From RGIG5612 sp045616165 (GTDB taxonomy: Bacteria > Bacillota > Clostridia > Lachnospirales > Lachnospiraceae): a DNA stretch of 32,037 nt. The position numbers and the translations under genes were made by a program. The DNA lies in contig JAZLGF010000048.1 of assembly GCA_045616165.1 (NCBI GenBank), forward strand, positions 1 to 32,037, in the 5' to 3' direction. The stretch's first letter is position 1. Every line of letters begins with the position of its first letter. The notes beneath the pieces were generated by a model. That model saw only the letters and a program-made list of their open reading frames with translations. It had not been told where the DNA came from and ran no database searches. Of the stretch, positions 14,630 to 22,508 are shown piece by piece.

Positions 14630-15532
14630 ATGGAAGTTTTACATTTTTTACTTGGCCCGATTGTCGGTTGCGTTATCGGCGCCTTCACAAATTTTATAGC
14701 GCTTAAGATGCTTTTTAGGCCATTAAAGCCTATAAAGATTGGTAGACTTGCGCTTCCTTTTACTCCGGGAATAATTCCGAAGCACCAGGAAGCTTTAGCG
14801 AACTCACTTTCTGAAATTGTTTATCAAAACTTCTTTTCTAATAATGATATCGAGCAGATATTCATGTCCGAAGAAATGGCGGATGTGTTCTCAGACGGTA
14901 TCTATGAAAGCCTTGGACTTGGAAGCACCGGCAAGTCTTTAGTAGCCATTGAAAAAATCAAAGCGGCTCTCGGGCCGGAGAAGTCTGGCGAATTAAAACT
15001 TAATGCGCAGGCGGCTATCTATAATCGTGCTCATAGCGCTATTCAAAATACAAACATTACTGCACTCGTTTCTTCAGAAGCGCAAAAAACTATTAAAGAA
15101 AAAACTAGGGGCATGCTTCTTGCGGATAAACTTCTTAGCGAAACAAGAGTACAAACTATTTCTGACTATATCGGATTTAGCGTTGATCGTTATATAAAAG
15201 AACACGACATAGATTTTCTTGCACCTATTCTTGAAGGCATGACTGCGAATATTTCACTTGTTCAAAGCAACTTAGCTACGGACCTTGGCATCGACAAAGA
15301 AACTATTAAGCTTCTTATAAAAGGTGGCTATATAGACTTCATGCAATCTTCGAAAGAAAAGATTGCCGACACCTTCCATATTAAGCAGTTCATGCACGAC
15401 AAAATCATGGAACTCAATCCCGCAGACATCGAGCGTTTGGTTAATGCCGCTATCAAACGCGAAATGAACTACCTCGTATACCTCGGTGGTCTTTTAGGCC
15501 TTATAATCGGCCTCATAAACTCCTTCTTTTAA
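14630..15532 (+). CDS. DUF445 family membrane protein (YheB-like)
   Basis: A 300-aa protein with an N-terminal hydrophobic segment, the family signature TNFIALKMLFRP with TPGIIPKHQ after it, a long helical middle region, and a C-terminal hydrophobic segment (GGLLGLIIGLINSFF). This matches DUF445/YheB proteins of Firmicutes, whose function is unknown. It starts 1 nt after the radical SAM stop, so it is the last member of that short operon. No clear terminator follows; the S10 promoter begins 24 nt later. Confidence 0.85.
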   Translation: MEVLHFLLGPIVGCVIGAFTNFIALKMLFRPLKPIKIGRLALPFTPGIIPKHQEALANSLSEIVYQNFFSNNDIEQIFMSEEMADVFSDGIYESLGLGSTGKSLVAIEKIKAALGPEKSGELKLNAQAAIYNRAHSAIQNTNITALVSSEAQKTIKEKTRGMLLADKLLSETRVQTISDYIGFSVDRYIKEHDIDFLAPILEGMTANISLVQSNLATDLGIDKETIKLLIKGGYIDFMQSSKEKIADTFHIKQFMHDKIMELNPADIERLVNAAIKREMNYLVYLGGLLGLIIGLINSFF

Positions 15533-15556
15533 TTAAAAAATTTTTTAAAAAAGTGC

Positions 15557-15585
15557 TTGCATTTGGTTGCTGACTAATGTATGAT
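15557..15585 (+). promoter_or_regulatory. sigmaA promoter of the S10 operon
   Basis: TTGCAT (15557-15562) and TATGAT (15580-15585) have an exact 17-nt spacer. Both are near consensus. The start point would be near 15592, giving a leader of about 235 nt before rpsJ. This is the best promoter in the window and fits the ribosomal cluster downstream. Confidence 0.85.
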
Positions 15586-15591
15586 AGTCGA

Positions 15592-15756
15592 GCTGTGACG
15601 TTAATAGCTATGAAGCGTGAAGTTGCTGCATGAAAAGCAGGTAATTCCGTGGAGCAAATGTCGGAGAATCCGGCGAGTCGTCACATGTACATTATGGTCT
15701 ATCAATTGAGATAGAAACAACGTGTACGTCGAAATTGGCTTATTTTGCCAATTTTT
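15592..15756 (+). ncRNA. Structured S10-operon leader with attenuator
   Basis: TGTGACG (15594-15600) pairs with CGTCACA (15679-15685), closing a domain that contains CTGC/GCAG (15626-15629 with 15637-15640) and CGGA/TCCG (15662-15665 with 15669-15672). A second hairpin, TCTATC/GATAGA with loop AATTGA, follows near 15699-15716. AAATTGGC (15732-15739) with GCCAATTT (15747-15754) and a T-tract forms an intrinsic-terminator-like hairpin about 70 nt before rpsJ. This layout suggests ribosomal-protein-controlled attenuation. It may belong to a known clostridial r-protein leader family; I could not check Rfam. Confidence 0.65.
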
Positions 15757-15827
15757 ATATGCGAAAGGCACGACACACACGGAAGAGTGTACGAGAACAA
15801 AAAATCAATTTTTTAGGAGGCTATAAT

Positions 15828-16145
15828 ATGGCAAATCAAGTAATGAGAATTACACTTAAGGCTTATGATCACCAACTTATTGATCAATCAGCCGCAAAAA
15901 TCATCGAAACTGTTAAGAAAAACGGATCAACTGTATCAGGTCCAGTTCCACTTCCTACTAAAAAGGAAGTTGTTACTATATTAAGAGCTGTACATAAATA
16001 CAAAGATTCTCGTGAACAGTTCGAACAAAGAACTCACAAAAGATTAATCGATGTTATCACACCTACACCTAAGACAATGGAAGCTTTATCAAAGCTTGAT
16101 ATGCCAGCAGGTGTTTTCGCTAACATTAAAATGATCGAACAGTAA
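15828..16145 (+). CDS. rpsJ: 30S ribosomal protein S10
   Basis: A 105-aa S10 of normal length, first gene of the ribosomal cluster. S10 sits in the 30S head and, as NusE, joins transcription antitermination complexes. The reading frame is open further upstream, but the ATG at 15828 follows TAGGAGG and gives the usual start MANQVMRITLKAYDHQLID. The typical GPVPLPTKK and THKRLIDVI segments are present. No fusA or tuf gene precedes it, unlike in Bacillus, so the str operon is elsewhere. Confidence 0.97.
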   Translation: MANQVMRITLKAYDHQLIDQSAAKIIETVKKNGSTVSGPVPLPTKKEVVTILRAVHKYKDSREQFEQRTHKRLIDVITPTPKTMEALSKLDMPAGVFANIKMIEQ

Positions 16146-16161
16146 GTTCAAATAAGAGCAG

Positions 16162-16225
16162 TAGAACATCTGACTGTTCTAGAATGAACGTCAACGACGA
16201 TTATCGCTTAATACGGTTGGCGTTC
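16162..16225 (+). other. Two hairpins between rpsJ and rplC
   Basis: TAGAACA/TGTTCTA (16162-16168 with 16175-16181) is followed at once by GAACGTCAAC/GTTGGCGTTC (16186-16195 with 16216-16225, 10 bp with one G-T). The second stem carries a 20-nt loop. Neither has a T-run, so they are not terminators. They may act in mRNA processing, stability or r-protein binding. At 108 nt, this gap is unusually long for the cluster. Confidence 0.5.
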
Positions 16226-16253
16226 CGCTATAGTTTAACAGGAGGTTAATAAT

Positions 16254-16892
16254 ATGAAGAAAGCGATTTTAGCAACAAAAATCGGTATGACACAAATCTT
16301 CAATGAAGATGGCGTTCTTACACCGGTTACAGTTCTTTTAGCTGGACCATGTGTTGTTACACAGGTTAAGACAGAAGAAACTGACGGCTATAATGCCGTA
16401 CAAGTTGGCTTCATGGACAAGAGAGATACATTAGTTAACTCTCCAGACAGAGGCAAATTTGACAAAGCAGAAATTCCTTATAAGAGATTCGTAAGAGAAC
16501 TTAGAGTAGAGAATGCTGCTGATTACAATGTAAAAGATGAAATCAAGGCTGACATCTTTGCAGCTGGCGACAAGATTGACGTTACTGCAATTTCAAAAGG
16601 TAAAGGCTTCCAGGGAGCGATCAAGAGATTTGGTCAGCACAGAGGACCTATGAAACACGGTTCAAAATATCACCGTCATGCAGGTTCTAACGGCTCAGCA
16701 TCTGATCCTTCAAGAGTATTCAAAGGAAAACATATGCCTGGCCAGATGGGAGCAAAGAGAGTTACCATCCAAAACCTTGAAGTAGTTAGAGTTGATGCTG
16801 AAGATAATCTTCTTTTAGTAAAGGGCGCTGTTCCTGGACCAAAGAAGGCTTTAGTAGTTGTAAAAGAAGCTGTTAAAGCTCTTCAGGCTTAA
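16254..16892 (+). CDS. rplC: 50S ribosomal protein L3
   Basis: A 212-aa L3 of normal length. It starts MKKAILATKIGMTQIF and carries the conserved GKGFQGAIKRFGQHRGPM stretch followed by HGSKYHRHAGSNG, whose loop reaches toward the peptidyl transferase centre. L3 is an early 23S rRNA assembly protein. The start follows AGGAGG with good spacing. L4 follows after 26 nt. Confidence 0.97.
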   Translation: MKKAILATKIGMTQIFNEDGVLTPVTVLLAGPCVVTQVKTEETDGYNAVQVGFMDKRDTLVNSPDRGKFDKAEIPYKRFVRELRVENAADYNVKDEIKADIFAAGDKIDVTAISKGKGFQGAIKRFGQHRGPMKHGSKYHRHAGSNGSASDPSRVFKGKHMPGQMGAKRVTIQNLEVVRVDAEDNLLLVKGAVPGPKKALVVVKEAVKALQA

Positions 16893-16918
16893 CTAGACTG
16901 AGAAAGGAGGAAATTCAG

Positions 16919-17539
16919 ATGTCAAAAGTATCTGTTTACAATATGAAAGGCGAAACAGTTGGCGATATCGAACTCAAAGATGAAATCTTTGGTGTTGAGG
17001 TAAATGAGCACCTTGTTCACTTAGCAGTAGTTGCTCAACTTGCTAACAAACGTCAAGGCACACAAAGTGCAAAGACTCGTTCTGAAGTATCAGGTGGCGG
17101 AAGAAAACCATGGAGACAAAAAGGAACAGGACATGCTCGTCAAGGTTCTATCCGTGCTGCACAATGGACAGGTGGCGGAATCGTATTCGCACCAAAGCCA
17201 CGTGATTACTCAATGAAATTAAATAAGAAAGAAAAGAGAATTGCTCTTAAGAGCGCTCTTACTTCAAGAGTAAATGATAAGAAGTTATTTGTTATCGATG
17301 AAATCAAAGTTGATGAAATCAAAACAAAAACTATGGCTGATTTCTTAAAGAGCTTAAAGCTTGAGAAAGCATTAGTAGTTCTTAAAGACAATGACCAAAA
17401 GGTTATCTGCTCTACAAGAAACATTGAAAACGTAAAGGTTGACCTTACAAACACAATTAACGTATTTGATATTCTTAAATATGACAATCTTGTTTTAGAT
17501 AAGGCAGCACTTGCAACTATCGAGGAGGTGTATGAATAA
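16919..17539 (+). CDS. rplD: 50S ribosomal protein L4
   Basis: A 206-aa L4. The extended loop lining the exit tunnel is recognisable as QGTQSAKTRSEVSGGGRKPW followed by RQKGTGHARQGS. In E. coli L4 represses its own operon through the leader; here the leader is unrelated, so L4 control is not assumed. It shares its last base with the rplW start context (TAATGG). Confidence 0.97.
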   Translation: MSKVSVYNMKGETVGDIELKDEIFGVEVNEHLVHLAVVAQLANKRQGTQSAKTRSEVSGGGRKPWRQKGTGHARQGSIRAAQWTGGGIVFAPKPRDYSMKLNKKEKRIALKSALTSRVNDKKLFVIDEIKVDEIKTKTMADFLKSLKLEKALVVLKDNDQKVICSTRNIENVKVDLTNTINVFDILKYDNLVLDKAALATIEEVYE

Positions 17540-17838
17540 TGGCAGATTTAAAATATTATGATATTATCAAACGCCCGGTTATTTCTGAAAAAAGCATGAA
17601 TCAGATAGCTGAAAGAAAATACACTTTCTTAGTTCATGTTGATGCAAATAAGGCTCAGATCAAAGAAGCTGTTGAAAAAATGTTCGAGGGCACAAAAGTT
17701 GAAAAGGTTAACACAATGAACAACCACCCAAAGACAAGAACTCGTGGACGTATCACTGGTAAAAGACCTGAAACTAAAAAAGCAATCGTTCAGCTTACAG
17801 CTGATAGCAAAGATATCGAAATCTTTGAAGGCCTATAA
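17539..17838 (+). CDS. rplW: 50S ribosomal protein L23
   Basis: A 99-aa L23, usual length. It begins MADLKYYDIIKRPVISEKSM and has the NHPKTRTRGRITGKRP segment that binds 23S domain III. L23 lies at the tunnel exit and is the docking site for trigger factor and SRP. The start overlaps the L4 stop, so translation is coupled. The 49-nt gap to rplB contains a short GC-rich patch and an AAAGGAG site. Confidence 0.97.
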   Translation: MADLKYYDIIKRPVISEKSMNQIAERKYTFLVHVDANKAQIKEAVEKMFEGTKVEKVNTMNNHPKTRTRGRITGKRPETKKAIVQLTADSKDIEIFEGL

Positions 17839-17887
17839 AATTATGCGCATGGCGAGCGCGACAATAAACGTTTGAAAGGAGAAAAAA

Positions 17888-18730
17888 ATGGGCATTAAAA
17901 CATTTAACCCATACACACCTTCAAGAAGACAGATGACAGCCCTTGATAAAAAGGACATCACAAAGAAGACACCAGAAAAATCTTTAATCAAAGTTAGTAA
18001 AAAGAATGCTGGTCGTAACAATCAAGGCAAAATCACTGTAAGACATCAAGGTGGCGGTACTAGAAGACAGTACAGAATTATTGACTTTAAGAGAAACAAA
18101 GATGGTATTCCTGCTAAAGTAGTTGGCATCGAATACGATCCAAACAGAACAGCTAATATTGCTCTCCTTAACTATGCTGATGGAGAGAAAGCTTATATCT
18201 TAGCACCTCTTGGTTTAACAGACGGCATGACAGTTATGTCAGGCGCTGAAGCTGAAGTAAAGGTTGGCAACTGCCTTCCACTTGAGAATATTCCAATTGG
18301 TACTGAAATTCACAACATCGAGCTTTACCCAGGCAAAGGTGGACAGTTAGTTCGCTCAGCTGGTAACTCAGCTCAACTCATGGCTAAAGAAGGTAAGTAC
18401 GCAACACTTCGTCTTCCTTCAGGCGAAATGAGAATGGTTCCGATTATTTGCAGAGCTACAATCGGTCAAGTTGGTAACATCGAGCATGACCTTGTAAATA
18501 TCGGAAAAGCAGGTCGTAAGAGAAACATGGGTATCAGACCAACAGTACGTGGTAGTGTTATGAACCCTAACGATCACCCTCATGGTGGTGGTGAAGGTAA
18601 GACTGGTATCGGCCGTCCAGGTCCTTGTACACCTTGGGGCAAGCCAGCTCTTGGTCTTAAGACACGTAACAAACACAAAGCGTCTAATAAACTCATCATC
18701 CGTCGTAGAGACGGCCGTAACATGAAGTAA
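17888..18730 (+). CDS. rplB: 50S ribosomal protein L2
   Basis: A 280-aa L2, normal size. It has the RNA-binding core with GRNNQGKITVRHQGGG and the C-terminal GSVMNPNDHPHGGGEG, which contains the histidine near the peptidyl transferase centre. L2 is needed for subunit association. It is preceded by GAAAGGAG. Confidence 0.97.
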   Translation: MGIKTFNPYTPSRRQMTALDKKDITKKTPEKSLIKVSKKNAGRNNQGKITVRHQGGGTRRQYRIIDFKRNKDGIPAKVVGIEYDPNRTANIALLNYADGEKAYILAPLGLTDGMTVMSGAEAEVKVGNCLPLENIPIGTEIHNIELYPGKGGQLVRSAGNSAQLMAKEGKYATLRLPSGEMRMVPIICRATIGQVGNIEHDLVNIGKAGRKRNMGIRPTVRGSVMNPNDHPHGGGEGKTGIGRPGPCTPWGKPALGLKTRNKHKASNKLIIRRRDGRNMK

Positions 18731-18741
18731 GGAGGATACCT

Positions 18742-19017
18742 ATGGCAAGATCATTAAAAAAAGGCCCTTTTGCAGACGAAAGTTTGCTTAAGAAGATAGA
18801 AGCGTTGAACGCAAGCGATGACAAGAGCGTAATCAAAACATGGTCACGTCGTTCTACAATCTTCCCAAGTTTTGTAGGTCATACAATTGCTGTTCATGAT
18901 GGCAGAAAACATGTTCCTGTATATGTTACAGAAGATATGGTTGGACATAAACTCGGTGAGTTCGTTGCAACTAGAACATACAGAGGACATGGAAAAGACG
19001 AAAAGAAGTCTAAATAA
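18742..19017 (+). CDS. rpsS: 30S ribosomal protein S19
   Basis: A 91-aa S19, starting MARSLKKGPF, with WSRRSTIFPSFVGHTIAVHD and the C-terminal GEFVATRTYRGH. It sits in the 30S head and pairs with S13. AAGGAGG precedes the ATG. Order and spacing are standard. Confidence 0.97.
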   Translation: MARSLKKGPFADESLLKKIEALNASDDKSVIKTWSRRSTIFPSFVGHTIAVHDGRKHVPVYVTEDMVGHKLGEFVATRTYRGHGKDEKKSK

Positions 19018-19044
19018 GCGAAATTTCGAAAGGAGGTTTAATCC

Positions 19045-19431
19045 ATGGCAAAGGGACATAGATCACAAATTAAAAGAGAAAGAAATGCAAACAAGGACAC
19101 AAGACCATCTGCTAAGCTTTCATTTGCCCGTATCTCTGTTCAGAAAGCATGTTATGTGCTTGATGCTATCAGAGGTAAAAATGTAAACGAAGCCCTTGGA
19201 ATCCTTGCTTACAATCCTAGATATGGAGCTACTATTATTGAAAAGTTATTAAAGAGCGCTATTGCTAATGCTCAGAACAATAATGGTATGAATCCTGAAG
19301 ACCTTTATATTGCAGAATGTTTCGCAAATAAGGGCCCAACAATGAAAAGAATTAGACCGAGAGCACAGGGTAGAGCTTATAGAATCGAGAAGAGATTAAG
19401 CCACATCACAGTTGTGCTTGACGAAAGATAG
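19045..19431 (+). CDS. rplV: 50S ribosomal protein L22
   Basis: A 128-aa L22. The long beta-hairpin that reaches the exit tunnel is visible as GPTMKRIRPRAQGRAYRI. The N terminus is a little longer than in E. coli (110 aa), with a basic lead-in HRSQIKRERNANKDTRPSAK, which is common in Clostridia. AAAGGAGG precedes the start. Confidence 0.96.
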   Translation: MAKGHRSQIKRERNANKDTRPSAKLSFARISVQKACYVLDAIRGKNVNEALGILAYNPRYGATIIEKLLKSAIANAQNNNGMNPEDLYIAECFANKGPTMKRIRPRAQGRAYRIEKRLSHITVVLDER

Positions 19432-19439
19432 GAGGGCAT

Positions 19440-20099
19440 ATGGGACAAAAAGTTAATCCTCATGGATTGAGAGTAGGAGTTATCAATGGCTGGGATTCAA
19501 TGTGGTATGCAGAAAAAGATTTTTCAGATAACTTAGTTGAAGATTACCAGATCAGAAAATTCCTTAAGAAAAAATTATATAATGCCGGAATCTCAAAGAT
19601 TGAAATCGAAAGAGCTTCTGACAAAATGATTAAGATTAAAGTTCACGCTGCTAAACCAGGCGTTATCATCGGAAAAGGCGGCGGAGAAATTGAAAAAGTT
19701 AAAGCACAGATTAAGAAGTTAATCGGTAAAGAAGCTGTTCTTGATATCGTTGAAGTTAAGAGAGCAGACAAAGATGCTCAGCTCGTTGCTGAAAACATTG
19801 CTCAACAGCTTGAAAACCGTGTGTCTTTCAGACGTGCTATGAAGAGTGCAATGAGCCGTTCACTTAAGGCTGGCGCACTTGGTATCAAAGCTTCATGCTC
19901 AGGTCGTCTTGGCGGCGCTGATATGGCTCGTACAGAGTTCTACTCAGAAGGAACTATTCCTCTTCAGACTCTTCGTGCTGATATCGAATATGGTTTCGCA
20001 GAAGCAGATACTACTTATGGTAAAGTTGGTGTAAAAGTTTGGATTTACAAAGGCGAAGTACTTCCAACAAAGAACACAAAGGAAGGGAGCGATAAATAA
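19440..20099 (+). CDS. rpsC: 30S ribosomal protein S3
   Basis: A 219-aa S3, starting MGQKVNPHGLRVGVI. The KH domain carries GVIIGKGGGEIEKVK and the C-terminal domain carries RADIEYGFAEADTTYGKVGV. S3 lines the mRNA entry channel. AGGAGG lies just upstream; its stop overlaps the rplP start as TAATG. Confidence 0.97.
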   Translation: MGQKVNPHGLRVGVINGWDSMWYAEKDFSDNLVEDYQIRKFLKKKLYNAGISKIEIERASDKMIKIKVHAAKPGVIIGKGGGEIEKVKAQIKKLIGKEAVLDIVEVKRADKDAQLVAENIAQQLENRVSFRRAMKSAMSRSLKAGALGIKASCSGRLGGADMARTEFYSEGTIPLQTLRADIEYGFAEADTTYGKVGVKVWIYKGEVLPTKNTKEGSDK

Positions 20100-20536
20100 T
20101 GTTAATGCCAAAAAGAACAAAACATCGTAAACAGTTCCGTGGTTCTATGAGAGGAAAAGCTTTAAGAGGCAATACTATTTCTTATGGTGAGTTCGGTATT
20201 GTAGCTCAAGAACCAGGCTGGATTACATCAAACCAGATCGAGGCAGCCCGTATCGCTATGACAAGATACGTAAAACGTGGTGGCCGCGTATGGATTAAAA
20301 TTTTCCCTGACAAACCTGTTACAGCAAAACCTGCTGAAACACGTATGGGTTCAGGTAAAGGTGCTCTTGAGTACTGGGTAGCAGTAGTTAAACCAGGCCG
20401 TGTAATGTTTGAGATCGCCGGTGTACCGGAAAACTTAGCTAGAGAAGCTTTAAGACTTGCAACACATAAGCTTCCTATCAAGTGTAAGATCGCTTCAAAG
20501 GCAGATTTGGAAGGCGGTGAATCAAGTGAAAACTAA
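20099..20536 (+). CDS. rplP: 50S ribosomal protein L16
   Basis: A 145-aa L16, beginning MLMPKRTKHRKQFRG as in most Firmicutes. It has the GSGKGALEYWVAVVKPGR loop near the A-site tRNA. An internal ATG two codons later is possible, but the first fits the family and the TAATG coupling with rpsC. Its 3' end overlaps rpmC by 11 nt. Confidence 0.97.
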   Translation: MLMPKRTKHRKQFRGSMRGKALRGNTISYGEFGIVAQEPGWITSNQIEAARIAMTRYVKRGGRVWIKIFPDKPVTAKPAETRMGSGKGALEYWVAVVKPGRVMFEIAGVPENLAREALRLATHKLPIKCKIASKADLEGGESSEN

Positions 20537-20735
20537 TAAATATTTAGAAGATTTAAGAACTAAATCAGCAGCAGAACTTAATGAAGAATTAACAGCTGCA
20601 AAGAAAGAGCTTTTCAACTTAAGATTCCAGAACGCAACAAACCAGCTGGAAAATACAGGCAGAATTAAAGAAGTTAGAAGAAACATCGCTAGAATACAAA
20701 CTGTGATTACACAAAAAACTAGCGCTGCCGAGTAA
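20526..20735 (+). CDS. rpmC: 50S ribosomal protein L29 (GTG start)
   Basis: A 69-aa L29 that starts with GTG inside the end of rplP, after the site GAAGGCGGTGA. This start gives the expected MKTNKYLEDLRTKSAAELNEE; the frame is open further upstream, but that extension would be wholly within rplP and has no family support. LFNLRFQ and ENTGRIKEVRRNIARI are typical. L29 lies beside L23 at the tunnel exit. Confidence 0.95.
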   Translation: MKTNKYLEDLRTKSAAELNEELTAAKKELFNLRFQNATNQLENTGRIKEVRRNIARIQTVITQKTSAAE

Positions 20736-20752
20736 TAAAGGAGGGTAAAAGC

Positions 20753-21007
20753 GTGGAAAGAAATTTAAGAAAAACCCGTACGGGAAAAGTATTAAGTAAC
20801 AAAATGGACAAGACAATTGTTGTAGCAGTTGTAGATAACGTTAAACATCCTTTATACAAGAAAATCATTAAAAGAACTTATAAATTAAAGGCTCATGACG
20901 AAAACAATGAATGCAACATTGGCGATACAGTTAAAGTAATGGAAACAAGACCACTCTCTAAAGATAAGAGATGGCGCCTTGTAGAAATTATCGAGAAGGC
21001 TAAATAG
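20753..21007 (+). CDS. rpsQ: 30S ribosomal protein S17 (GTG start)
   Basis: An 84-aa S17, normal length, started by GTG after AAAGGAGGG. It shows the conserved RKTRTGKVLSNKMDKTIVV followed by the HPLYKKIIKRTYKLKAHDE segment. It binds 16S rRNA helices 7 and 11 early in assembly. Confidence 0.96.
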   Translation: MERNLRKTRTGKVLSNKMDKTIVVAVVDNVKHPLYKKIIKRTYKLKAHDENNECNIGDTVKVMETRPLSKDKRWRLVEIIEKAK

Positions 21008-21024
21008 TAGAAAGGAGAATTGTT

Positions 21025-21393
21025 ATGATACAACAAGAAAGTAGACTTAAAGTTGCTGACAACACAGGCGCTAAAGAAATACTTTGCATAAGAGTTCTTG
21101 GTGGTTCTACTAGAAGATATGCCAATATCGGTGATATCATCGTTGCTACAGTTAAAGACGCTAACCCTGGTGGAACAGTTAAAAAGGGTGATGTTGTTAA
21201 AGCAGTTGTAGTACGTACCAAGAAAGGCGCTCGTCGTAAAGACGGATCTTACATTAAATTTGACGAGAATGCTGCCGTAATCATCAAAGAAGATAAGACT
21301 CCAGCTGGAACTCGTATTTTCGGACCGGTAGCCAGAGAGCTTAGAGATAAACAGTTTATGAAGATTGTTTCTCTTGCTCCTGAAGTACTTTAG
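21025..21393 (+). CDS. rplN: 50S ribosomal protein L14
   Basis: A 122-aa L14, full length and highly conserved: MIQQESRLKVADNTGAKE at the start, the ARRKDGSYIKFDENAAV segment, and GTRIFGPVARELRD near the end. L14 forms intersubunit bridge B8 and is the contact for silencing factor RsfS. AAAGGAG precedes the ATG. Confidence 0.97.
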   Translation: MIQQESRLKVADNTGAKEILCIRVLGGSTRRYANIGDIIVATVKDANPGGTVKKGDVVKAVVVRTKKGARRKDGSYIKFDENAAVIIKEDKTPAGTRIFGPVARELRDKQFMKIVSLAPEVL

Positions 21394-21403
21394 GAGGTGC
21401 ATG

Positions 21404-21715
21404 ATGGCAACATTAAAAATCAAAAAAGGCGATACGGTTAAAGTTATCGCAGGTAAAGACAAAGACAAAGAAGGCAAGGTACTTGCTGTTAATCCAGTAG
21501 ATGGTACTGTTGTAGTTGAAGGCGTAAACATGATTAAAAAACATACTAAACCTAATTCACAACACCAAGAAGGCGGTATCATTTCACAGGAAGGACCTAT
21601 TAACATTTCTAACGTAATGTATGTTGCTGGCGGTAAAGCTACAAGAATTGGTTTCCGCGTAGAAAACGGCAAAAAAGTTCGTTACGCTAAGGCAACAGGC
21701 GAAGTTATCGATTAA
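21404..21715 (+). CDS. rplX: 50S ribosomal protein L24
   Basis: A 103-aa L24 with an N-terminal KOW motif (KKGDTVKVIAGKDKDKEGKV) and the GGIISQEGPINISNVM segment. Two ATGs lie next to each other, at 21401 and 21404. The second has better spacing (6 nt) from AGGAGG at 21392-21397 and gives the usual MATLKIKKGD start. It is an assembly initiator for the large subunit. Confidence 0.96.
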   Translation: MATLKIKKGDTVKVIAGKDKDKEGKVLAVNPVDGTVVVEGVNMIKKHTKPNSQHQEGGIISQEGPINISNVMYVAGGKATRIGFRVENGKKVRYAKATGEVID

Positions 21716-21738
21716 GAAAGGGAAGGAGGTCTAAAAAG

Positions 21739-22278
21739 TTGAACAGACTTAAAGAAATGTATAATTCTGAAATCGTAGAAGCTATGATGAAGAAGTTTGA
21801 ATACAAAAACATTATGCAAGTACCAAAGATTGACAAGATAGTTGTTAACATGGGCGTTGGCGAAGCTAAAGAAAATGCAAAAGCTCTTGAAGCTGCAATC
21901 GGCGACATGCAGATTATCACAGGCCAAAAAGCTGTTACTACTAAAGCTAAAAAGTCAGTTGCTAACTTTAAAGTTCGTGAAGGCATGCAAATCGGATGCA
22001 AAACAACTTTAAGAGGCGAGAAGATGTATAACTTCCTTGACAGACTTATTAACTTAGCTCTCCCACGTGTACGTGACTTTAGAGGTGTAAACCCTAACGC
22101 ATTTGATGGTAGAGGTAACTATGCACTTGGTATTAAGGAACAGTTAATTTTCCCAGAAATCGAGTATGACAAGATTGATAAGGTTAGAGGTATGGACGTT
22201 ATCATCGTAACAACAGCTCAGACAGATGAGGAAGCACGCGAATTATTGACATTGTTCAATATGCCATTTGCAAAGTAG
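21739..22278 (+). CDS. rplE: 50S ribosomal protein L5 (TTG start)
   Basis: A 179-aa L5. The start is TTG, read as Met, after GGAAGGAGG; it gives the family-typical MNRLKEMYNSEIVEAMMKKF, whereas the next ATG would remove six conserved residues. VPKIDKIVVNMGVGEA and DRLINLALPRVRDFRG are characteristic. L5 binds 5S rRNA in the central protuberance. The rare TTG may limit its translation slightly. Confidence 0.96.
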   Translation: MNRLKEMYNSEIVEAMMKKFEYKNIMQVPKIDKIVVNMGVGEAKENAKALEAAIGDMQIITGQKAVTTKAKKSVANFKVREGMQIGCKTTLRGEKMYNFLDRLINLALPRVRDFRGVNPNAFDGRGNYALGIKEQLIFPEIEYDKIDKVRGMDVIIVTTAQTDEEARELLTLFNMPFAK

Positions 22279-22293
22279 TAAAGGAGGAGACAT

Positions 22294-22479
22294 ATGGCTA
22301 AAACAGCTATGAAAGTTAAACAGCAGCGTAAAGCTAGATTTTCTACACAGGAATACAACAGATGTAGAATCTGTGGTCGTCCTCATGGATACTTAAGAAA
22401 ATATGGTATCTGCAGAATCTGCTTTAGAGAGCTTGCATATAAGGGACAAATCCCTGGTGTTCGCAAGGCATCATGGTAA
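22294..22479 (+). CDS. rpsN: 30S ribosomal protein S14, zinc-binding type
   Basis: A 61-aa short form of S14 (type Z). C24, C27, C40 and C43 form a zinc knuckle in CRICGRPHGYLRKYGICRIC. The long zinc-free form is about 100 aa, so this is clearly the primary zinc type usual in Gram-positive bacteria. GGAGGAG precedes the ATG. Confidence 0.97.
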   Translation: MAKTAMKVKQQRKARFSTQEYNRCRICGRPHGYLRKYGICRICFRELAYKGQIPGVRKASW

Positions 22480-22508
22480 AAAGTACATTTTAGAAGGAGG
22501 AATTAGTT

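Noticed and set aside
20893..21672. Minus-strand open frame of 259 codons
   Set aside because: It lies opposite rpsQ, rplN and rplX, which are certain genes. The translated product has no recognisable domain and no ribosome binding site, so it is a shadow frame.
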